64,000 nt of DNA from Rhynchopus sp. YZ270_cl-10 (GCA_964035575.1 OZ037871.1:1416795-1480794); one strand, 5' to 3'. Shown: positions 1 to 9,662, counted from the stretch's first letter. A program made the numbers and translations. The notes: generated from the sequence alone by a model not told the origin.

Positions 1-370
1 TTTATTTCCTTTTTTGCATTATGTTCTGTGGTGATACTTTCTCACACGGGAGGGGGGTTTTTTTTAACTGCACTCTCGATTCTTTTTTCTTTCGCTGTTT
101 TCTTTGCACATGGGACGTGCGGAAGACATGCCGACATATGAACCCTTCAAACCCCTCTCACGAACTTATTAGCCTGAGTCTTCCCAACACCCACCTTCAC
201 CACCTTCACCATCTACACCACCACCACCAACCTAGAATGACACACACGACACTGTACACTAAAACAAAGCAACCTCCTCTGTCTCTCTCTCTGTGGGGAC
301 GGCCCAGCCGCTAGCATTGGGGCCTGTTGGTTCCACCTTCTGCTTCTCCTAGGGCTTGTCACAGAAGGTG
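1..370. other. Spacer upstream of the first gene
   Basis: No gene is visible. The stretch is T-rich and then CACC/CT-rich. A pyrimidine-rich run (about 330-351) ends in CTCCTAG about 18 nt before the ATG at 371, which could be a splice or trans-splice acceptor. Confidence 0.5.
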
Positions 371-1597
371 ATGCTGAGGGAGGCACCATGTCCTCGCACC
401 TGGGGCGATTGGGAGGCAAGGCAGAACGACATCGGGATGCACTACTTCGTGAACAAGAAGACACTTGCCGCGGTCATGGAGGAGCCTCTGGGATGGGGCT
501 GGGCAGGCGAGTGGGATGTGTCCGCTCGCTCCTGGGTGTACCTGCACACAGGTACGCATGAGGTGCGCGCCGAACTCCCGGATGGCGTCCCGCACGGCAG
601 CTGCTACATCAGCAAGCGTTCGCGTGGCATTGTATGGCATCCCCCTCCCACATCACACCCTTTTGGAGAATATGTTGAAAATCCTTTAATCCTATTCCAT
701 CGTTTTCCCCCTGAAACCACCCCAACCACACAGCCGCACCCCTTGGCGTGGCATCAATGGATTGCATGTTTGTCGAAACGCACAAAGCATTGGTTTTACC
801 ATGACACAGAGACGACGACGAGCACGTGGCACCGTCCAGAGGGGTGGGGTACAGTGTCGCCTGTGGTGTCGCCTGCACCGTCGCCGACACCTTCTGCGTC
901 TGAGGAGGCGCAGACGGAGCAGACAGAGCAGACAGAGGACGCATCACAGTCGTCGATGCTGTCGGCAGCGAGGACGGTGTCGAACACCACTGTCGACGTG
1001 GTGCAGACGAAGCAGAGCGGAAGCTCCATATCAGCCGCTTCTGCCGCCACACTCTCGCTTCGTGTACGCAACGCTGCGTCATCACAGCAGGAGGAAGCCG
1101 CCGTGATGGCAGAGTGGCTGCGAACAGAGGGCGAAAAGGCGGCCTTCCTCGTGGACTCCGGGGACTTCGGGCGACCTGTGACTAAAGCGGGTATTGTGCG
1201 TGCATGGGCAGCTGTGGCGAGCAGCGAGACACATGAGATCTATGCTGCGTGGCACAACAGCATCAACATGGGTCATATAGAGGTGCTGTGGTACGATGTG
1301 GACGACGACATGGCGTGGTGTCATTGGGCAGGTGTACCGCGTTATGCAATGCTTGCGTACGTCTACGTGCTGCCGTGCTTCCGCAAGCGCCGTCTCGGCA
1401 CCGTCATGGTGACACGCGCCTGCCAACGTGCCTTCGCAAACGGCGCGCACAAAATCGTGCTCCTCCTCCAAGAAACGAACACCCCGCTCATCCGCTTCTA
1501 CTGCAGAATCGGCTTCGAGGTGAACCCAGACCAACGGTTCTTCAGAGGGGACGAAACCTTGCTGATGCTGGAGCTCAAGGAAATGCCTGAGGTGTAA
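371..1597 (+). CDS. WW-repeat protein with C-terminal GNAT acetyltransferase domain
   Basis: The protein is 408 aa from the ATG at 371; the frame is open from a TTG at 356, but ATG is the likely start. Three WW-like repeats are visible at about residues 14-41 (WEAR..MHYFVNKKT..PLGW), 45-75 (W..SWVYLHTGTHEV..LPDG) and 129-163 (WHQW..HWFYHDTETTTSTW). A Ser/Thr/Gln-rich linker follows. The last 170 residues look like a GNAT fold: FRKRRLGTVMV matches the acetyl-CoA loop (motif A), followed by TNTPLIRFYCRIGF, the usual motif B. WW domains bind proline-rich or phospho-Ser/Thr-Pro peptides and GNAT domains move acetyl groups, so an acetyltransferase targeted by peptide binding is inferred. A possible 102-nt in-frame intron (632-733, GTATGG to ACACAG) would shorten the linker before repeat three. 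Substrate unknown. Confidence 0.75.
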   Translation: MLREAPCPRTWGDWEARQNDIGMHYFVNKKTLAAVMEEPLGWGWAGEWDVSARSWVYLHTGTHEVRAELPDGVPHGSCYISKRSRGIVWHPPPTSHPFGEYVENPLILFHRFPPETTPTTQPHPLAWHQWIACLSKRTKHWFYHDTETTTSTWHRPEGWGTVSPVVSPAPSPTPSASEEAQTEQTEQTEDASQSSMLSAARTVSNTTVDVVQTKQSGSSISAASAATLSLRVRNAASSQQEEAAVMAEWLRTEGEKAAFLVDSGDFGRPVTKAGIVRAWAAVASSETHEIYAAWHNSINMGHIEVLWYDVDDDMAWCHWAGVPRYAMLAYVYVLPCFRKRRLGTVMVTRACQRAFANGAHKIVLLLQETNTPLIRFYCRIGFEVNPDQRFFRGDETLLMLELKEMPEV

Positions 1598-2043
1598 ATC
1601 CTTCCACCTTAATTTGAAAAAGCCCCGTCTTTTTTTTTTTTGGCCGTGTGGTGTTGTCAATACTCCAAAATGGGCAAGAAAAGAAAACAAAGAACGCCCC
1701 ACAAAGGCATATTTCGTTGAAAGGCAGGGATTTTCATCTGTCAAGCTTTCTTTGCTTTGGTCTTGGAGGATCAGTACTGTCCTTGTAGTGTTTAAGATGT
1801 GATAAATAATGGTCAACAGGGTTTGGGGGTGGGAAAAGTTTAACGTTCGACAACTTTCAACACAGTTATGTTTAATTTGGTAAGAGAGATAGACAAAGAG
1901 AAGAGAGAGTGGGAACGAAATGAAATGGGGGGTTTTTTTATTGATTCCCCCCCCCATCATCCACATCAGACAGGGTTAACAGACTTTCTCTGCACTCTCT
2001 CAGTGTTCAGTTTTATCAATTTTTTTTTCCACACTAGTTGTTC

Positions 2044-2078
2044 AGGTGACTATGCACAATGAGGCTGAAGGTCATCTG
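2044..2078 (+). repeat. Dispersed hairpin, subfamily A (diverged)
   Basis: GGTGACTATGC, then ACAATGA, then GGCTGAAGGTCATCT: the subfamily A frame with an eroded stem. Confidence 0.45.
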
Positions 2079-2170
2079 CACAACAACAAAAGCATGTCTG
2101 CTGCCTCTTCTTTGTGACTTTTGCATCTGTAGGGGTGTTTGCACTATCAACTTATAAGGTAGCTTTTTTT

Positions 2171-2210
2171 GGATGTGTGCACGTGAGGCACATTGACCTT
2201 TCAGGTTTGT
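2171..2210 (+). repeat. Dispersed hairpin, subfamily B
   Basis: The stem GTGTGC/GGCACAT surrounds the loop ACGTGAG and is followed by the subfamily B tail TTTCAGGTTT. Confidence 0.55.
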
Positions 2211-2380
2211 CTTTTAAGGGTAATGGTGTGCCCTGTAACAAAGGATAGAAGGAGCATCCTCAACCCTTCCTGGAGGTCTACTCTTTGACGTGCAGTGACT
2301 GTATATTTTCAGTGCAGTCCATTTTTTTCCCTCTCGACTGAGATGTGTTTTAGCATGTTTCACTGCTCTTTTTCCTTCTC

Positions 2381-2410
2381 AAGATGTATGCAGAAGCATA
2401 TTCATCTTTA
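2381..2410 (+). repeat. Dispersed hairpin, compensated stem variant
   Basis: AAGATG...CATCTT forms the outer pairing and TATGC/GCATA the inner stem around a short AGA loop. Both sides of the stem differ from the usual GTGC/GCAC but still pair. Confidence 0.55.
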
Positions 2411-3265
2411 CCACCTTTTGACATATGGGTTATCCAAAACATACGGGTCTTTTTTTGTTTTGCTCACCCGTTTCCCTCTATTCTCTTTCCAGCCTTTTTA
2501 GACTTACTAAAAGCAAAAATGGCCCTTTTTTATGCTATTCTGGCTCAATATTATTCCTTTATTTCCCCCTTGTAACAATGTGCCAGATCTGACCGTTCAG
2601 GACAGAACGGTGGAGGTGGAGCACAAAAAGGGAGGAAGGGGGGATCAAAGAGCAGCGGCTCATCGCATCGAAGAACTGTGGTTTATTTTTTTTTATTTTT
2701 TTTTTACAAACGCATTTTGCACACTCGGACGGAAGTGAATTGAGTGTATCCTGCCTCTCTCTTTGCGGGGTATTTTTGAGGGGGAAATATATGCCTTTCA
2801 CTAACCCCTTAATGAATGAAGTGCACATAATCTAAGAAGTTAAACCACAATGTTAGACACATCAGAAATGAAGGGCTCAATGAAAGAGGTGGAAGGTGGA
2901 AATTTGAGCACAGAAATTGTGCTTCTTCTATCGAGTCGGGATACTGCCCAAAAAAATAGTGAGATTGTCTGAATGGCTGACCTAAACCAATGTTATCAAA
3001 AAAAAGCAAAAATGCCAAAATGCCTTACCATCCCATATGCGCCATATACCTTTTTTTTTCCAGTTCAATTTCTGGCAGTTTTTTTTTTTTGTGTATTCAA
3101 GTAGCTTTAGCTACGTGCCTAAAGGCGATCGTGTGCTAAAAAAACAAAAAAAAAAAAAAACTCATTTTTTTTCACGTATTTATTTGTGTGAAACGCAATA
3201 TTAGACACCCTCCCCAATCCCTCCATATAATTTTAATGCGCGAGAACAATGCAAAAATTTTGCCC

Positions 3266-3296
<31 letters not shown>

Positions 3297-3300
<4 letters not shown>

Positions 3301-3678
3301 GGTATTTACTCTCGTCTCTTTAGCGCTGCCGAAGCAGTGTGGCTGCTCTTTTTTTGTTCTATCCAGAGTAAACCCGGGACCGTGTCCCGGCTGGTGCCGT
3401 TTTTCACATCTAGGACGTGCGGGTTGCCGATATACGGAGGTCACCTCCCCGTTGTTGCCACACAGAGTTTACAGACAGCACACCTCCCCCTCAGGGTGTG
3501 GCAGCATCGTTTAGGACACTGGCCTGACGTCAAAAGGTGGAAGCCTGAATAAAGGTTCCCGTGATCAGCTGATATGCTGGTCGGTGTGTTCGCTTGATGT
3601 TTTCTTTGTTTTTGGTATCCTCTTGTTGCTAGTAAGAGTAAAAGTAAAAGTAGATAAAAGTTAAAAGTTATGTTCCCT
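3297..3678 (-). other. LINE 3' UTR
   Basis: This is non-coding DNA between the ORF2 stop and the poly(A) tail. It includes a GC-rich inverted stretch (ACCCGGGACCGTGTCCCGG) at about 3371-3389 that could fold and serve as an RT recognition structure; this role is inferred. Confidence 0.6.
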
Positions 3679-6600
3679 TCAGTTCGTTACAGCTGGTCTC
3701 AGAAGGTCACTCAGAGTGTCATCAGACAATCCGGAGGACACCAAGTATTCTAGGACCACTTCTGGTTGTTGAGTGAGGAGTGTTCCCCACGAGGTGTTGC
3801 TGCACAGGTTGGCTCTTTTGTCAGTAAGCTTGGGGCATTGCTTCAGGAGGTGTTTCGCCGTCACATTCGTCTTTCCGCACGCCTTGCAGTTGGGGGTGTC
3901 GTTGTGGCTCCTGTCCGTGTACAGGAGGGGGTGTCGTCTTGTGCGCAGGAGTCTCATCTCACGCGCGCCCTTACGCGTCAGTCGTCTTGGGCGGAGTTGT
4001 GGGTGGCGGAGTTGTGTCTTCGTCTTCGCTTTGGCGTCGGTGTGCTGGCACGCGTATGCGCTGTCTTCGGTGGGTGTGACGGTGTGCTGCGCTGCCACCC
4101 TCTTGATCTGAGAGGCGGCCGTCATCATCGCTATGGGTTCCAGTTGTGGTACCATGGCGTTCGCGTGCCGCTTTGCCTCTTTGTCTGCAGCTTCGTTTCC
4201 AGTCAGGCCGACATGGCTTGGTACATACTGGAAGTCGACGTGTACACCTTTGCGCGTGAGCGTGTGTATCGCACGCCATATGTCGTGCAGTGTGTGTTCG
4301 ACTGCCTTCTGCGGTCCTCCCTCCAGGGCGCGGATGGAGGACTGGCTGTCCGTGAGGATCGCCACTCTCGCGTGTTTGGTGGTGGTGCGGTTCGCAAGGT
4401 CGGTGAGTGCCTCACGGATTGCCGTCTGCTCGGCTTGGTAGGCCACGCATCGCCTGCCTGCCCCCTTGCCGAAGACGTGGATCCTGTTGTCGTCAGCGTC
4501 CGTCACTGCACATCCCGCCCCGCCGATGTTCGTGTCGGACAGTGATCCGTCGGTGTACGTGCTGTAGTCGTACTGGGGTAGCTTGTCGAGGGCCTCCTGC
4601 GTTTTTTCGAGAGCTTCCTCTTTGGTTTGTTTAGAGTCCGCTCGGAGGACTCCTGGGATGGTGGGGTGCAGCGTAAGCTTATCCTGTACTTCCTCCCATT
4701 GCCAGGGGGGCACAGGGTAGTGGAGCGCAATGGTGCTCCGAGTTGTGTGCTGTGTGTACATCTTTGTTTCCTCAATGGTGTTCGTGGCTGCTCTAAGCCA
4801 TGTATTGTTGGAGTGTTTTTTGGTTGACTGCACGGCGGTGTACGCGGGCGAGTCGTGAATGCGGTTGGCGCGCTCGTACAGCTTTGCTCCTTCCGCTTGT
4901 GCTATTTCAGCGATCGATCGCAGGTTCGCCTCCCAGAGAAGGTTCTCCGTCGCTGTGGTGCGTAGGCAGCCGGTGATCAGTCTGGCTGCGCCGTGGTGGA
5001 GGGTCTCAAGATGGGTTCGGTTCTTCTTGAGCAGTGCGTGTCCCCACACTCCTATCCCGTAGGTGAGCACAGGCAGCACATATGTCATGTACACTTGTCG
5101 CATGGTGTCTGCTTCCGCACCCCAGTCCTCGCCTCCTAGTGCGTACAGTACGGAGAGTCGTTGTTTGTACTTTGTGCACACTGATTCCATGTGTTGTATC
5201 ATGTTGCATTCGTCATCTATTAGGATGCCGAGGTACTGTGTCAGTCGGGTTGTAGGCACGCGTTTCCCATTGCTGTAGTGCACTGCGAACTGCTTGTCTC
5301 TGACGTTGTTGGGGTCTTTTTTGGTGGTGAAGGCTAGGAGGTTCGTTTTGTCGTCGTCGGTGGAGATTCGGAGGCCCATTGGGGGGAGTTCACGTTCAAG
5401 TACTTCGATAGCCTTTTGTGCGGATAAAGCGGCTTCGTCGGTGTTGTTGCCAATGCACAGGATTGCGAGGTCGTCGGCGTACATGCACACATGTCCGTCC
5501 ACGCACTCTAGGGTTTTCGCCAGGTTTGCCATGACTACGTTGAAGAGTAGGGGGGAGAGCACTGTGCCTTGGGGTACTCCCTCCTCCATGTCGTAGAACT
5601 CGCTGACGTGACCTGCCACGGTCGCCGCTGCTCGTCTGTTGCTGAGGTATGCACCAATCCATTTCTGGTACGTGGGTGGGAAATCGCGCAGGTGTTGTAG
5701 GATGGCACTGCGCTTGAGGCGGTCGTACGCCTTCTCTAGGTCGACTTTGAGTAGGATTGCACTGCGCCCTTCCTCTACTGTGTCCTTGGCCAGTTGCGTT
5801 ACCAGTGCGATGTTGTCGATCGTGGATCTCTTTTTCCTGAAACCTGCTTGTGCCTTGTGGAGGTTAGGGAACTGCTCATCAGGGTCTTCCATGAGCTGGT
5901 GTAGGCGGTGTCCGATCATGCGCTCGAGCACCTTGCTCACTGTACTCGTCAGTGCAATTGGTCTGTACGAAGCAGGGAGGTGGTCCGGTTTCGTAGGTTT
6001 GTGGATGGGCATCAGCAGAGAAGTTGTCCATTCCTGTGGGAGTGTGCCACTACACCACGAGAGGTTCATGATACGCAGGAGACCCTTCCTCGCCTCCGGT
6101 CCCATGTGTCGTAGCATCTCGTTGTGTATGTTGTCCATGCCTGGTGTTTTGTTGTCTTCCAGGTTGTTCACGATGGTGTTGAGCTCCTGCATTGTAAAGG
6201 CACGCTCTGATTCGTGGGATGGGACATCCGTCGGTGTTGTGACTACGTCCTCCGTGTCTGTGGGATCTTTGCGGCTCACGTCTGAGTAGTGCCTACCAAA
6301 TATATTCGCTTTGGCTGTGTTGTCGGTGATGGTGGTGCCATTCTCCGTCAGTGGGTACTGCTGCGACTTATCGGCTCTGCCGTCCAGTTCGCGTAGTAGG
6401 TGGTAGATGTGTGAGGACCCCGCAGCCTTGTCGCACCTTGCCTCCCAGATCGTGCGTTTGCTGTCGCGGATTTCCGTGGCCACATTTTGTTTTAGGCAGC
6501 TGAGGGAGTCACTATCATTTTGTGTGGGAGGGGTTGTCTGCTTCTGCAGTTGCGCGATCTTCTGGTCTCGGCGCTTCATTGCTTTGCGTACTGCACCTGT

Positions 6601-7599
6601 GCACCACCTTCGCTTAGCTTGCCGTCGTCGATGCGTCGGGATGTGTCGTCGTGCCACGTTTCTCACCATGCCAGCCCACTTCGCATACGCTGTCGCTGGG
6701 TTGTGCCACTTTAGGGTTGCATCAGCACTTCGCTCAAGTTCTGCAGTGTAGTCACTCCACCTGGCCCTGTTCCAATCCCACAGGGTTTTCCCGCTCCGTT
6801 TGATGTTCGAGTACTTCGGTGGAGGTGGTGTGGTGCTGTCAATCTCGAATTCCATTGGGAGATGGTCCGATAAGCCGTTATCTAGAACCCGCCATTTGAT
6901 TGGCCATTTTCTTGTCTCGTCTTTGTTATTGTCACCTTTCGCTATGACCACGTCTGGTGAAGTTTTGGATTTTCCAATCCTTGTCGCAGTTTGGGGGTCA
7001 TTCCAGATTTGCATGCCGTCAGTGTTACCGACCCAGTCGTGGATTTTTGTGCCGGTTTTGTTCGGGATCGCCTTGCTCCACTGCGCATGATGGGCGTTGA
7101 GGTCTCCAGCTATCACTACTTGTTCGGTGGGGAGGTCTTCGCAGTCGAAGTCATCTTTGCGTATGTCGTTCTTTTGCTCCCCCACTGCGCTTGGTCGATA
7201 TACATTGACAAAGCGTATACCGTGCACTGTGACGTCGAGCCGTTCTGTGACTTTCCACTTCGAGAACGTGTGGACTTGGGCTGGATGTTTGTCACGCACC
7301 AGTGTTACTATCCCGCCTCCATGTGTTGCACTGGTCTTTTTGGTTCTGCCTGCCGTTCTTTTGCGGGTGTAGCTGCGGTAGCCGTCGATCTTGAACGTGT
7401 TTGCTTGTCCGCTTGCCTTCAGTTCTTGGAGCATGACAATGTCATACTCCTTCGTGGTGATGTGTCGCCTTATTTCAGATCTCTTGGTGTCGGTCAGTCC
7501 GTTGATGTTCCAACAGAGACATCTCAGCGGACCCGGATTCGGATGTATCCCTGCTATCACAAGCAGAAGTTGTACTGTTGTAGAGAGGTATCTTAGCAA
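3679..7599 (-). CDS. LINE ORF2 polyprotein: 2A-like peptide, AP endonuclease, RT, RNase H, CCHC
   Basis: The open frame gives 1306 aa from a TTG at 7599. The first in-frame ATG comes only inside the endonuclease (EYDIVM), past its catalytic Asn, so initiation must lie elsewhere. Residues 10-24 (QLLLVIAGIHPNPGP) are a 2A-like ribosome-skipping peptide, split expected between Gly23 and Pro24. The endonuclease follows (LCWNINGL, LQELK, GDLNAHH, SDHLPMEF), then the RT (YRPIALTS, QAGFRKKRST, KVDLEKAYD, GVPQGTVLSPLLF, catalytic YADD), RNase H (YTDGSLSD, AEQTAIREAL, TDSQSSIRAL, HVGLTGNEAADKEA) and a C-x2-C-x8-H-x4-C knuckle near the C-terminus. It nicks target DNA and reverse-transcribes the element RNA there. 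The frame shared with ORF1 suggests UGA readthrough followed by 2A separation. Confidence 0.9.
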   Translation of the reverse strand: MLRYLSTTVQLLLVIAGIHPNPGPLRCLCWNINGLTDTKRSEIRRHITTKEYDIVMLQELKASGQANTFKIDGYRSYTRKRTAGRTKKTSATHGGGIVTLVRDKHPAQVHTFSKWKVTERLDVTVHGIRFVNVYRPSAVGEQKNDIRKDDFDCEDLPTEQVVIAGDLNAHHAQWSKAIPNKTGTKIHDWVGNTDGMQIWNDPQTATRIGKSKTSPDVVIAKGDNNKDETRKWPIKWRVLDNGLSDHLPMEFEIDSTTPPPPKYSNIKRSGKTLWDWNRARWSDYTAELERSADATLKWHNPATAYAKWAGMVRNVARRHIPTHRRRQAKRRWCTGAVRKAMKRRDQKIAQLQKQTTPPTQNDSDSLSCLKQNVATEIRDSKRTIWEARCDKAAGSSHIYHLLRELDGRADKSQQYPLTENGTTITDNTAKANIFGRHYSDVSRKDPTDTEDVVTTPTDVPSHESERAFTMQELNTIVNNLEDNKTPGMDNIHNEMLRHMGPEARKGLLRIMNLSWCSGTLPQEWTTSLLMPIHKPTKPDHLPASYRPIALTSTVSKVLERMIGHRLHQLMEDPDEQFPNLHKAQAGFRKKRSTIDNIALVTQLAKDTVEEGRSAILLKVDLEKAYDRLKRSAILQHLRDFPPTYQKWIGAYLSNRRAAATVAGHVSEFYDMEEGVPQGTVLSPLLFNVVMANLAKTLECVDGHVCMYADDLAILCIGNNTDEAALSAQKAIEVLERELPPMGLRISTDDDKTNLLAFTTKKDPNNVRDKQFAVHYSNGKRVPTTRLTQYLGILIDDECNMIQHMESVCTKYKQRLSVLYALGGEDWGAEADTMRQVYMTYVLPVLTYGIGVWGHALLKKNRTHLETLHHGAARLITGCLRTTATENLLWEANLRSIAEIAQAEGAKLYERANRIHDSPAYTAVQSTKKHSNNTWLRAATNTIEETKMYTQHTTRSTIALHYPVPPWQWEEVQDKLTLHPTIPGVLRADSKQTKEEALEKTQEALDKLPQYDYSTYTDGSLSDTNIGGAGCAVTDADDNRIHVFGKGAGRRCVAYQAEQTAIREALTDLANRTTTKHARVAILTDSQSSIRALEGGPQKAVEHTLHDIWRAIHTLTRKGVHVDFQYVPSHVGLTGNEAADKEAKRHANAMVPQLEPIAMMTAASQIKRVAAQHTVTPTEDSAYACQHTDAKAKTKTQLRHPQLRPRRLTRKGAREMRLLRTRRHPLLYTDRSHNDTPNCKACGKTNVTAKHLLKQCPKLTDKRANLCSNTSWGTLLTQQPEVVLEYLVSSGLSDDTLSDLLRPAVTN

Positions 7600-7647
7600 G
7601 GTGGGGGTGTTGGATTTGGGAGGTGTGGGGTATGGAGAAGTAGGGAG

Positions 7648-9174
7648 TCAGCGCTTTTTAGAGGCACCACCAACGGGCGATGACGCCCCTCGCCTGTCGC
7701 GAACCCGTACGGGCGATACTTGGTCGTTCCTCGATGTTGGGATCCTCTTGATGAGGGTTTCCAGTTGTGTTTGCAGTTTCTCGATGCTTCCTTGCAGTGA
7801 GGCGCTCATGTTCGCGAGTGCGTCCATCTTCTCAGTGAGAAGTTGGATGTCGTTGCTGCTGGCGTTGAGCTTTGTTTCCAGTTCAGCTTGTTTGGTGTTA
7901 AACCGCTCAACAATTTGGTTGAAGTCGTTGCGCATCGTCTGGATTTCTGACGCATTGCGGGTGGTGGCGTTTCTGCTCTCGGTGTCCACGTTTGTTGTAG
8001 TTACGGTTGGTGCAGGTGCTGTGGTGTTGACTTGGGGTGTTGCGGTGGGGCCTCTGGCGATGTTGGTCCATGCTGTGGTGGTGCTCGCCATGCCGGTGTT
8101 GACGAAGGGGATGCGTTTGTCCTCCGTGGGGCGCTTTTTCTTGGGCCGTCTCAGCTTGTGTGAGGTTGAGACCTCGGTTGCCGTCAGCGTTTGCTGGTTG
8201 TAGGTGAAGAACCTAGGCAGTTGTTGTTGTGTGCGGACTTTCACCATTTGTTTCTTCCCTGCCTGCTGGTGCGCAATTAGGGAGCAGCCGTTCTCAAGGG
8301 TCCTGAGCGCTGTTACCAGGGAGTCGGGGTGTGTGTGGTAGTGCATTCCCGTGATCACAAAATGTTGTTCATTCGCTTTCTCGGGTTTTCCAAGTGTCCG
8401 CCAGGCTGCTGCTCGCGCCTCCTGTGTCTCCACCACAATGCCGTAAGCCTTGGTGGACTTGATGAGCCTTCCGGCTTGGTTTCTTGCAAACTCTAGTGCC
8501 GTTGCAAGTGTGGCGGTGCTGTCGAGCCAGACTACTGGGTCGTTGGTGACTTTGGCGGGCCGGACGATGACCCCGTTGTGTCCTGACATCTCACTGAAGG
8601 TTTTGCTCGTTGCGATGGTGGCTGCGATGCGACGCTCTCCTGCTCTGCGGACGCTGGCGACTGCTGCACCTAAGTTTGTGAGGAAGGTGCGTGCGGTGTT
8701 GAGGGGGGCGGTGTCCCATGCCGGCTCTGTGACGACTCCTTCGGGGAGGACTTCGAGTTTGACCTCGGTGAGTAGCGAGGTAGGTTGGGCGTTTCCAATT
8801 TGGGGGATGTCGAGGGTGTAGGTGGGGGCGGTGTTGGTGAGGAGGAAGACGTGAACTTTGCGTGTGTACTCATCTCCGGTCGGGGGCTTCACAATGCACT
8901 GCATGTTGGTGTGTGCTTTATGCGCTTGGAGGGGGGCGGTGGTGGCGACGGCGATGCAGGGGCCGTTCTGGTCCAGCTTGTTCCGGTCTTGCAGAAACGC
9001 TTCTGCTTCGGCGAGTTTGCAGAAGGTTATGACCCCCTGCGCGGTGACGGTGTTGTCGACAATTTTATTGCGGAAATTGGCGGGGGAGAGGACCTCTGCG
9101 TCCCAGTCGCTTTGACGCAACATATGCGTCCCAGCCGTCGCTGCTGCGCTCATTTCGCTATGGCTTTCAGCCAT
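7648..9174 (-). CDS. LINE ORF1 protein (coiled coil, basic tail)
   Basis: This is a 508-aa protein from the ATG at 9174; an in-frame TTG at 9180 extends it by two residues and is unlikely to be used. The N-terminal two thirds have no motif I recognise. A lysine/arginine cluster (RRPKKKRP) lies near residue 347 and a heptad-rich segment (FNQIVERFNTKQAELETKLN and on) covers roughly residues 405-475, ending in a basic Arg/Lys tail. That is a common plan for LINE ORF1 proteins, which form multimers and bind element RNA. It ends at a TGA (7650-7648) that is in frame with ORF2, with 16 sense codons between this stop and the first annotated ORF2 codon. Confidence 0.8.
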   Translation of the reverse strand: MAESHSEMSAAATAGTHMLRQSDWDAEVLSPANFRNKIVDNTVTAQGVITFCKLAEAEAFLQDRNKLDQNGPCIAVATTAPLQAHKAHTNMQCIVKPPTGDEYTRKVHVFLLTNTAPTYTLDIPQIGNAQPTSLLTEVKLEVLPEGVVTEPAWDTAPLNTARTFLTNLGAAVASVRRAGERRIAATIATSKTFSEMSGHNGVIVRPAKVTNDPVVWLDSTATLATALEFARNQAGRLIKSTKAYGIVVETQEARAAAWRTLGKPEKANEQHFVITGMHYHTHPDSLVTALRTLENGCSLIAHQQAGKKQMVKVRTQQQLPRFFTYNQQTLTATEVSTSHKLRRPKKKRPTEDKRIPFVNTGMASTTTAWTNIARGPTATPQVNTTAPAPTVTTTNVDTESRNATTRNASEIQTMRNDFNQIVERFNTKQAELETKLNASSNDIQLLTEKMDALANMSASLQGSIEKLQTQLETLIKRIPTSRNDQVSPVRVRDRRGASSPVGGASKKR

Positions 9175-9447
9175 ACCCAAGTCCGCCTCGTGGAGGCAGG
9201 CTCTCGCAGATCGGCTAGGTTCTTGCTTTGAATGGAGACGTGACGATAGTTTTGATGTGTGGACTCACTTTTTTTGTGTGGTAATGCAGAGTCTTTTTTT
9301 TTTTAGGTGTTTTCTTCTTCTTCTTCTTCTTCTTCGGCCAAGCTTTTAAGATATTTGTTCGTAAAGGAAGAGGTGAATTTAGTCTCTTGGTAACTGGTCT
9401 CTCAAGCATGAGAGGCTTAGAATTCGATAACCGCGGAGAACCATCAC

Positions 9448-9496
9448 CTGCGTCCGTCTATGAGTGTTGAGACGTTTGCACTTTCAACTTCTCTTT
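9448..9496 (+). repeat. Dispersed repeat, subfamily D
   Basis: It reads CTGCGTCC, spacer, GAGACGTTTGCAC, then TTTCAACTTCTCTTT. GCGTC can pair with GACGT by one wobble. Confidence 0.5.
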
Positions 9497-9662
9497 GTTC
9501 TCAAAAATTTTGTTTTCAGAGTTTGGCTTTTTTTACAACCGTTGACCCTCTCAAATGCTTTCAATTCTGTGAACTGAAAGAAGATGAATCTAATACAACC
9601 CCTCGAATGACGGAGAGACGGTCACATTTCAAACCCAGCTGCGTTCGCACGATGATGATAAT

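Larger units (their letters stand above)
1598..3268. other. Gene-free spacer with dispersed hairpins and T tracts
   Basis: No credible ORF. It is AT-rich with many T runs and holds hairpin copies at 2044-2078, 2171-2210 and 2381-2410, plus a D-type tail around 2128-2160. The remainder shows nothing recognisable. Confidence 0.5.
3269..9240 (-). mobile_element. Ingi-clade LINE (non-LTR retrotransposon), both frames open
   Basis: On the minus strand the element runs from a 5' leader near 9240 (end not sharply defined) through ORF1 (9174-7648), ORF2 (7599-3679) and a 3' UTR (3678-3297) to a 28-nt poly(A) tail, seen as T at 3269-3296. ORF2 carries AP endonuclease, reverse transcriptase, RNase H and a CCHC knuckle, the Ingi/L1Tc order. 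Neither frame holds an internal stop, so the copy looks recent and possibly active. It is the only coding unit on the minus strand. No target-site duplication could be found by eye: the stretch beside the tail (AATGCAAAAATTTTG) has only a weak match near 9280. The inner 5' boundary is therefore uncertain by about 100 nt. Confidence 0.88.

Noticed and set aside
1082-1966. 294-codon frame on the minus strand
   Set aside because: It lies antisense to the GNAT coding part and runs into T-rich spacer; its peptide has no domain, while the + strand shows clear WW and GNAT motifs.
7648-7650. UGA as a sense codon in this organism
   Set aside because: DPH6, the FAM227-like gene and the SNARE all end naturally at TGA, so it acts as a stop.
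3269-9350. Target-site duplication of the LINE
   Set aside because: The only candidate (AATGCA.A near 3248 and 9280) is too short and imperfect to count.
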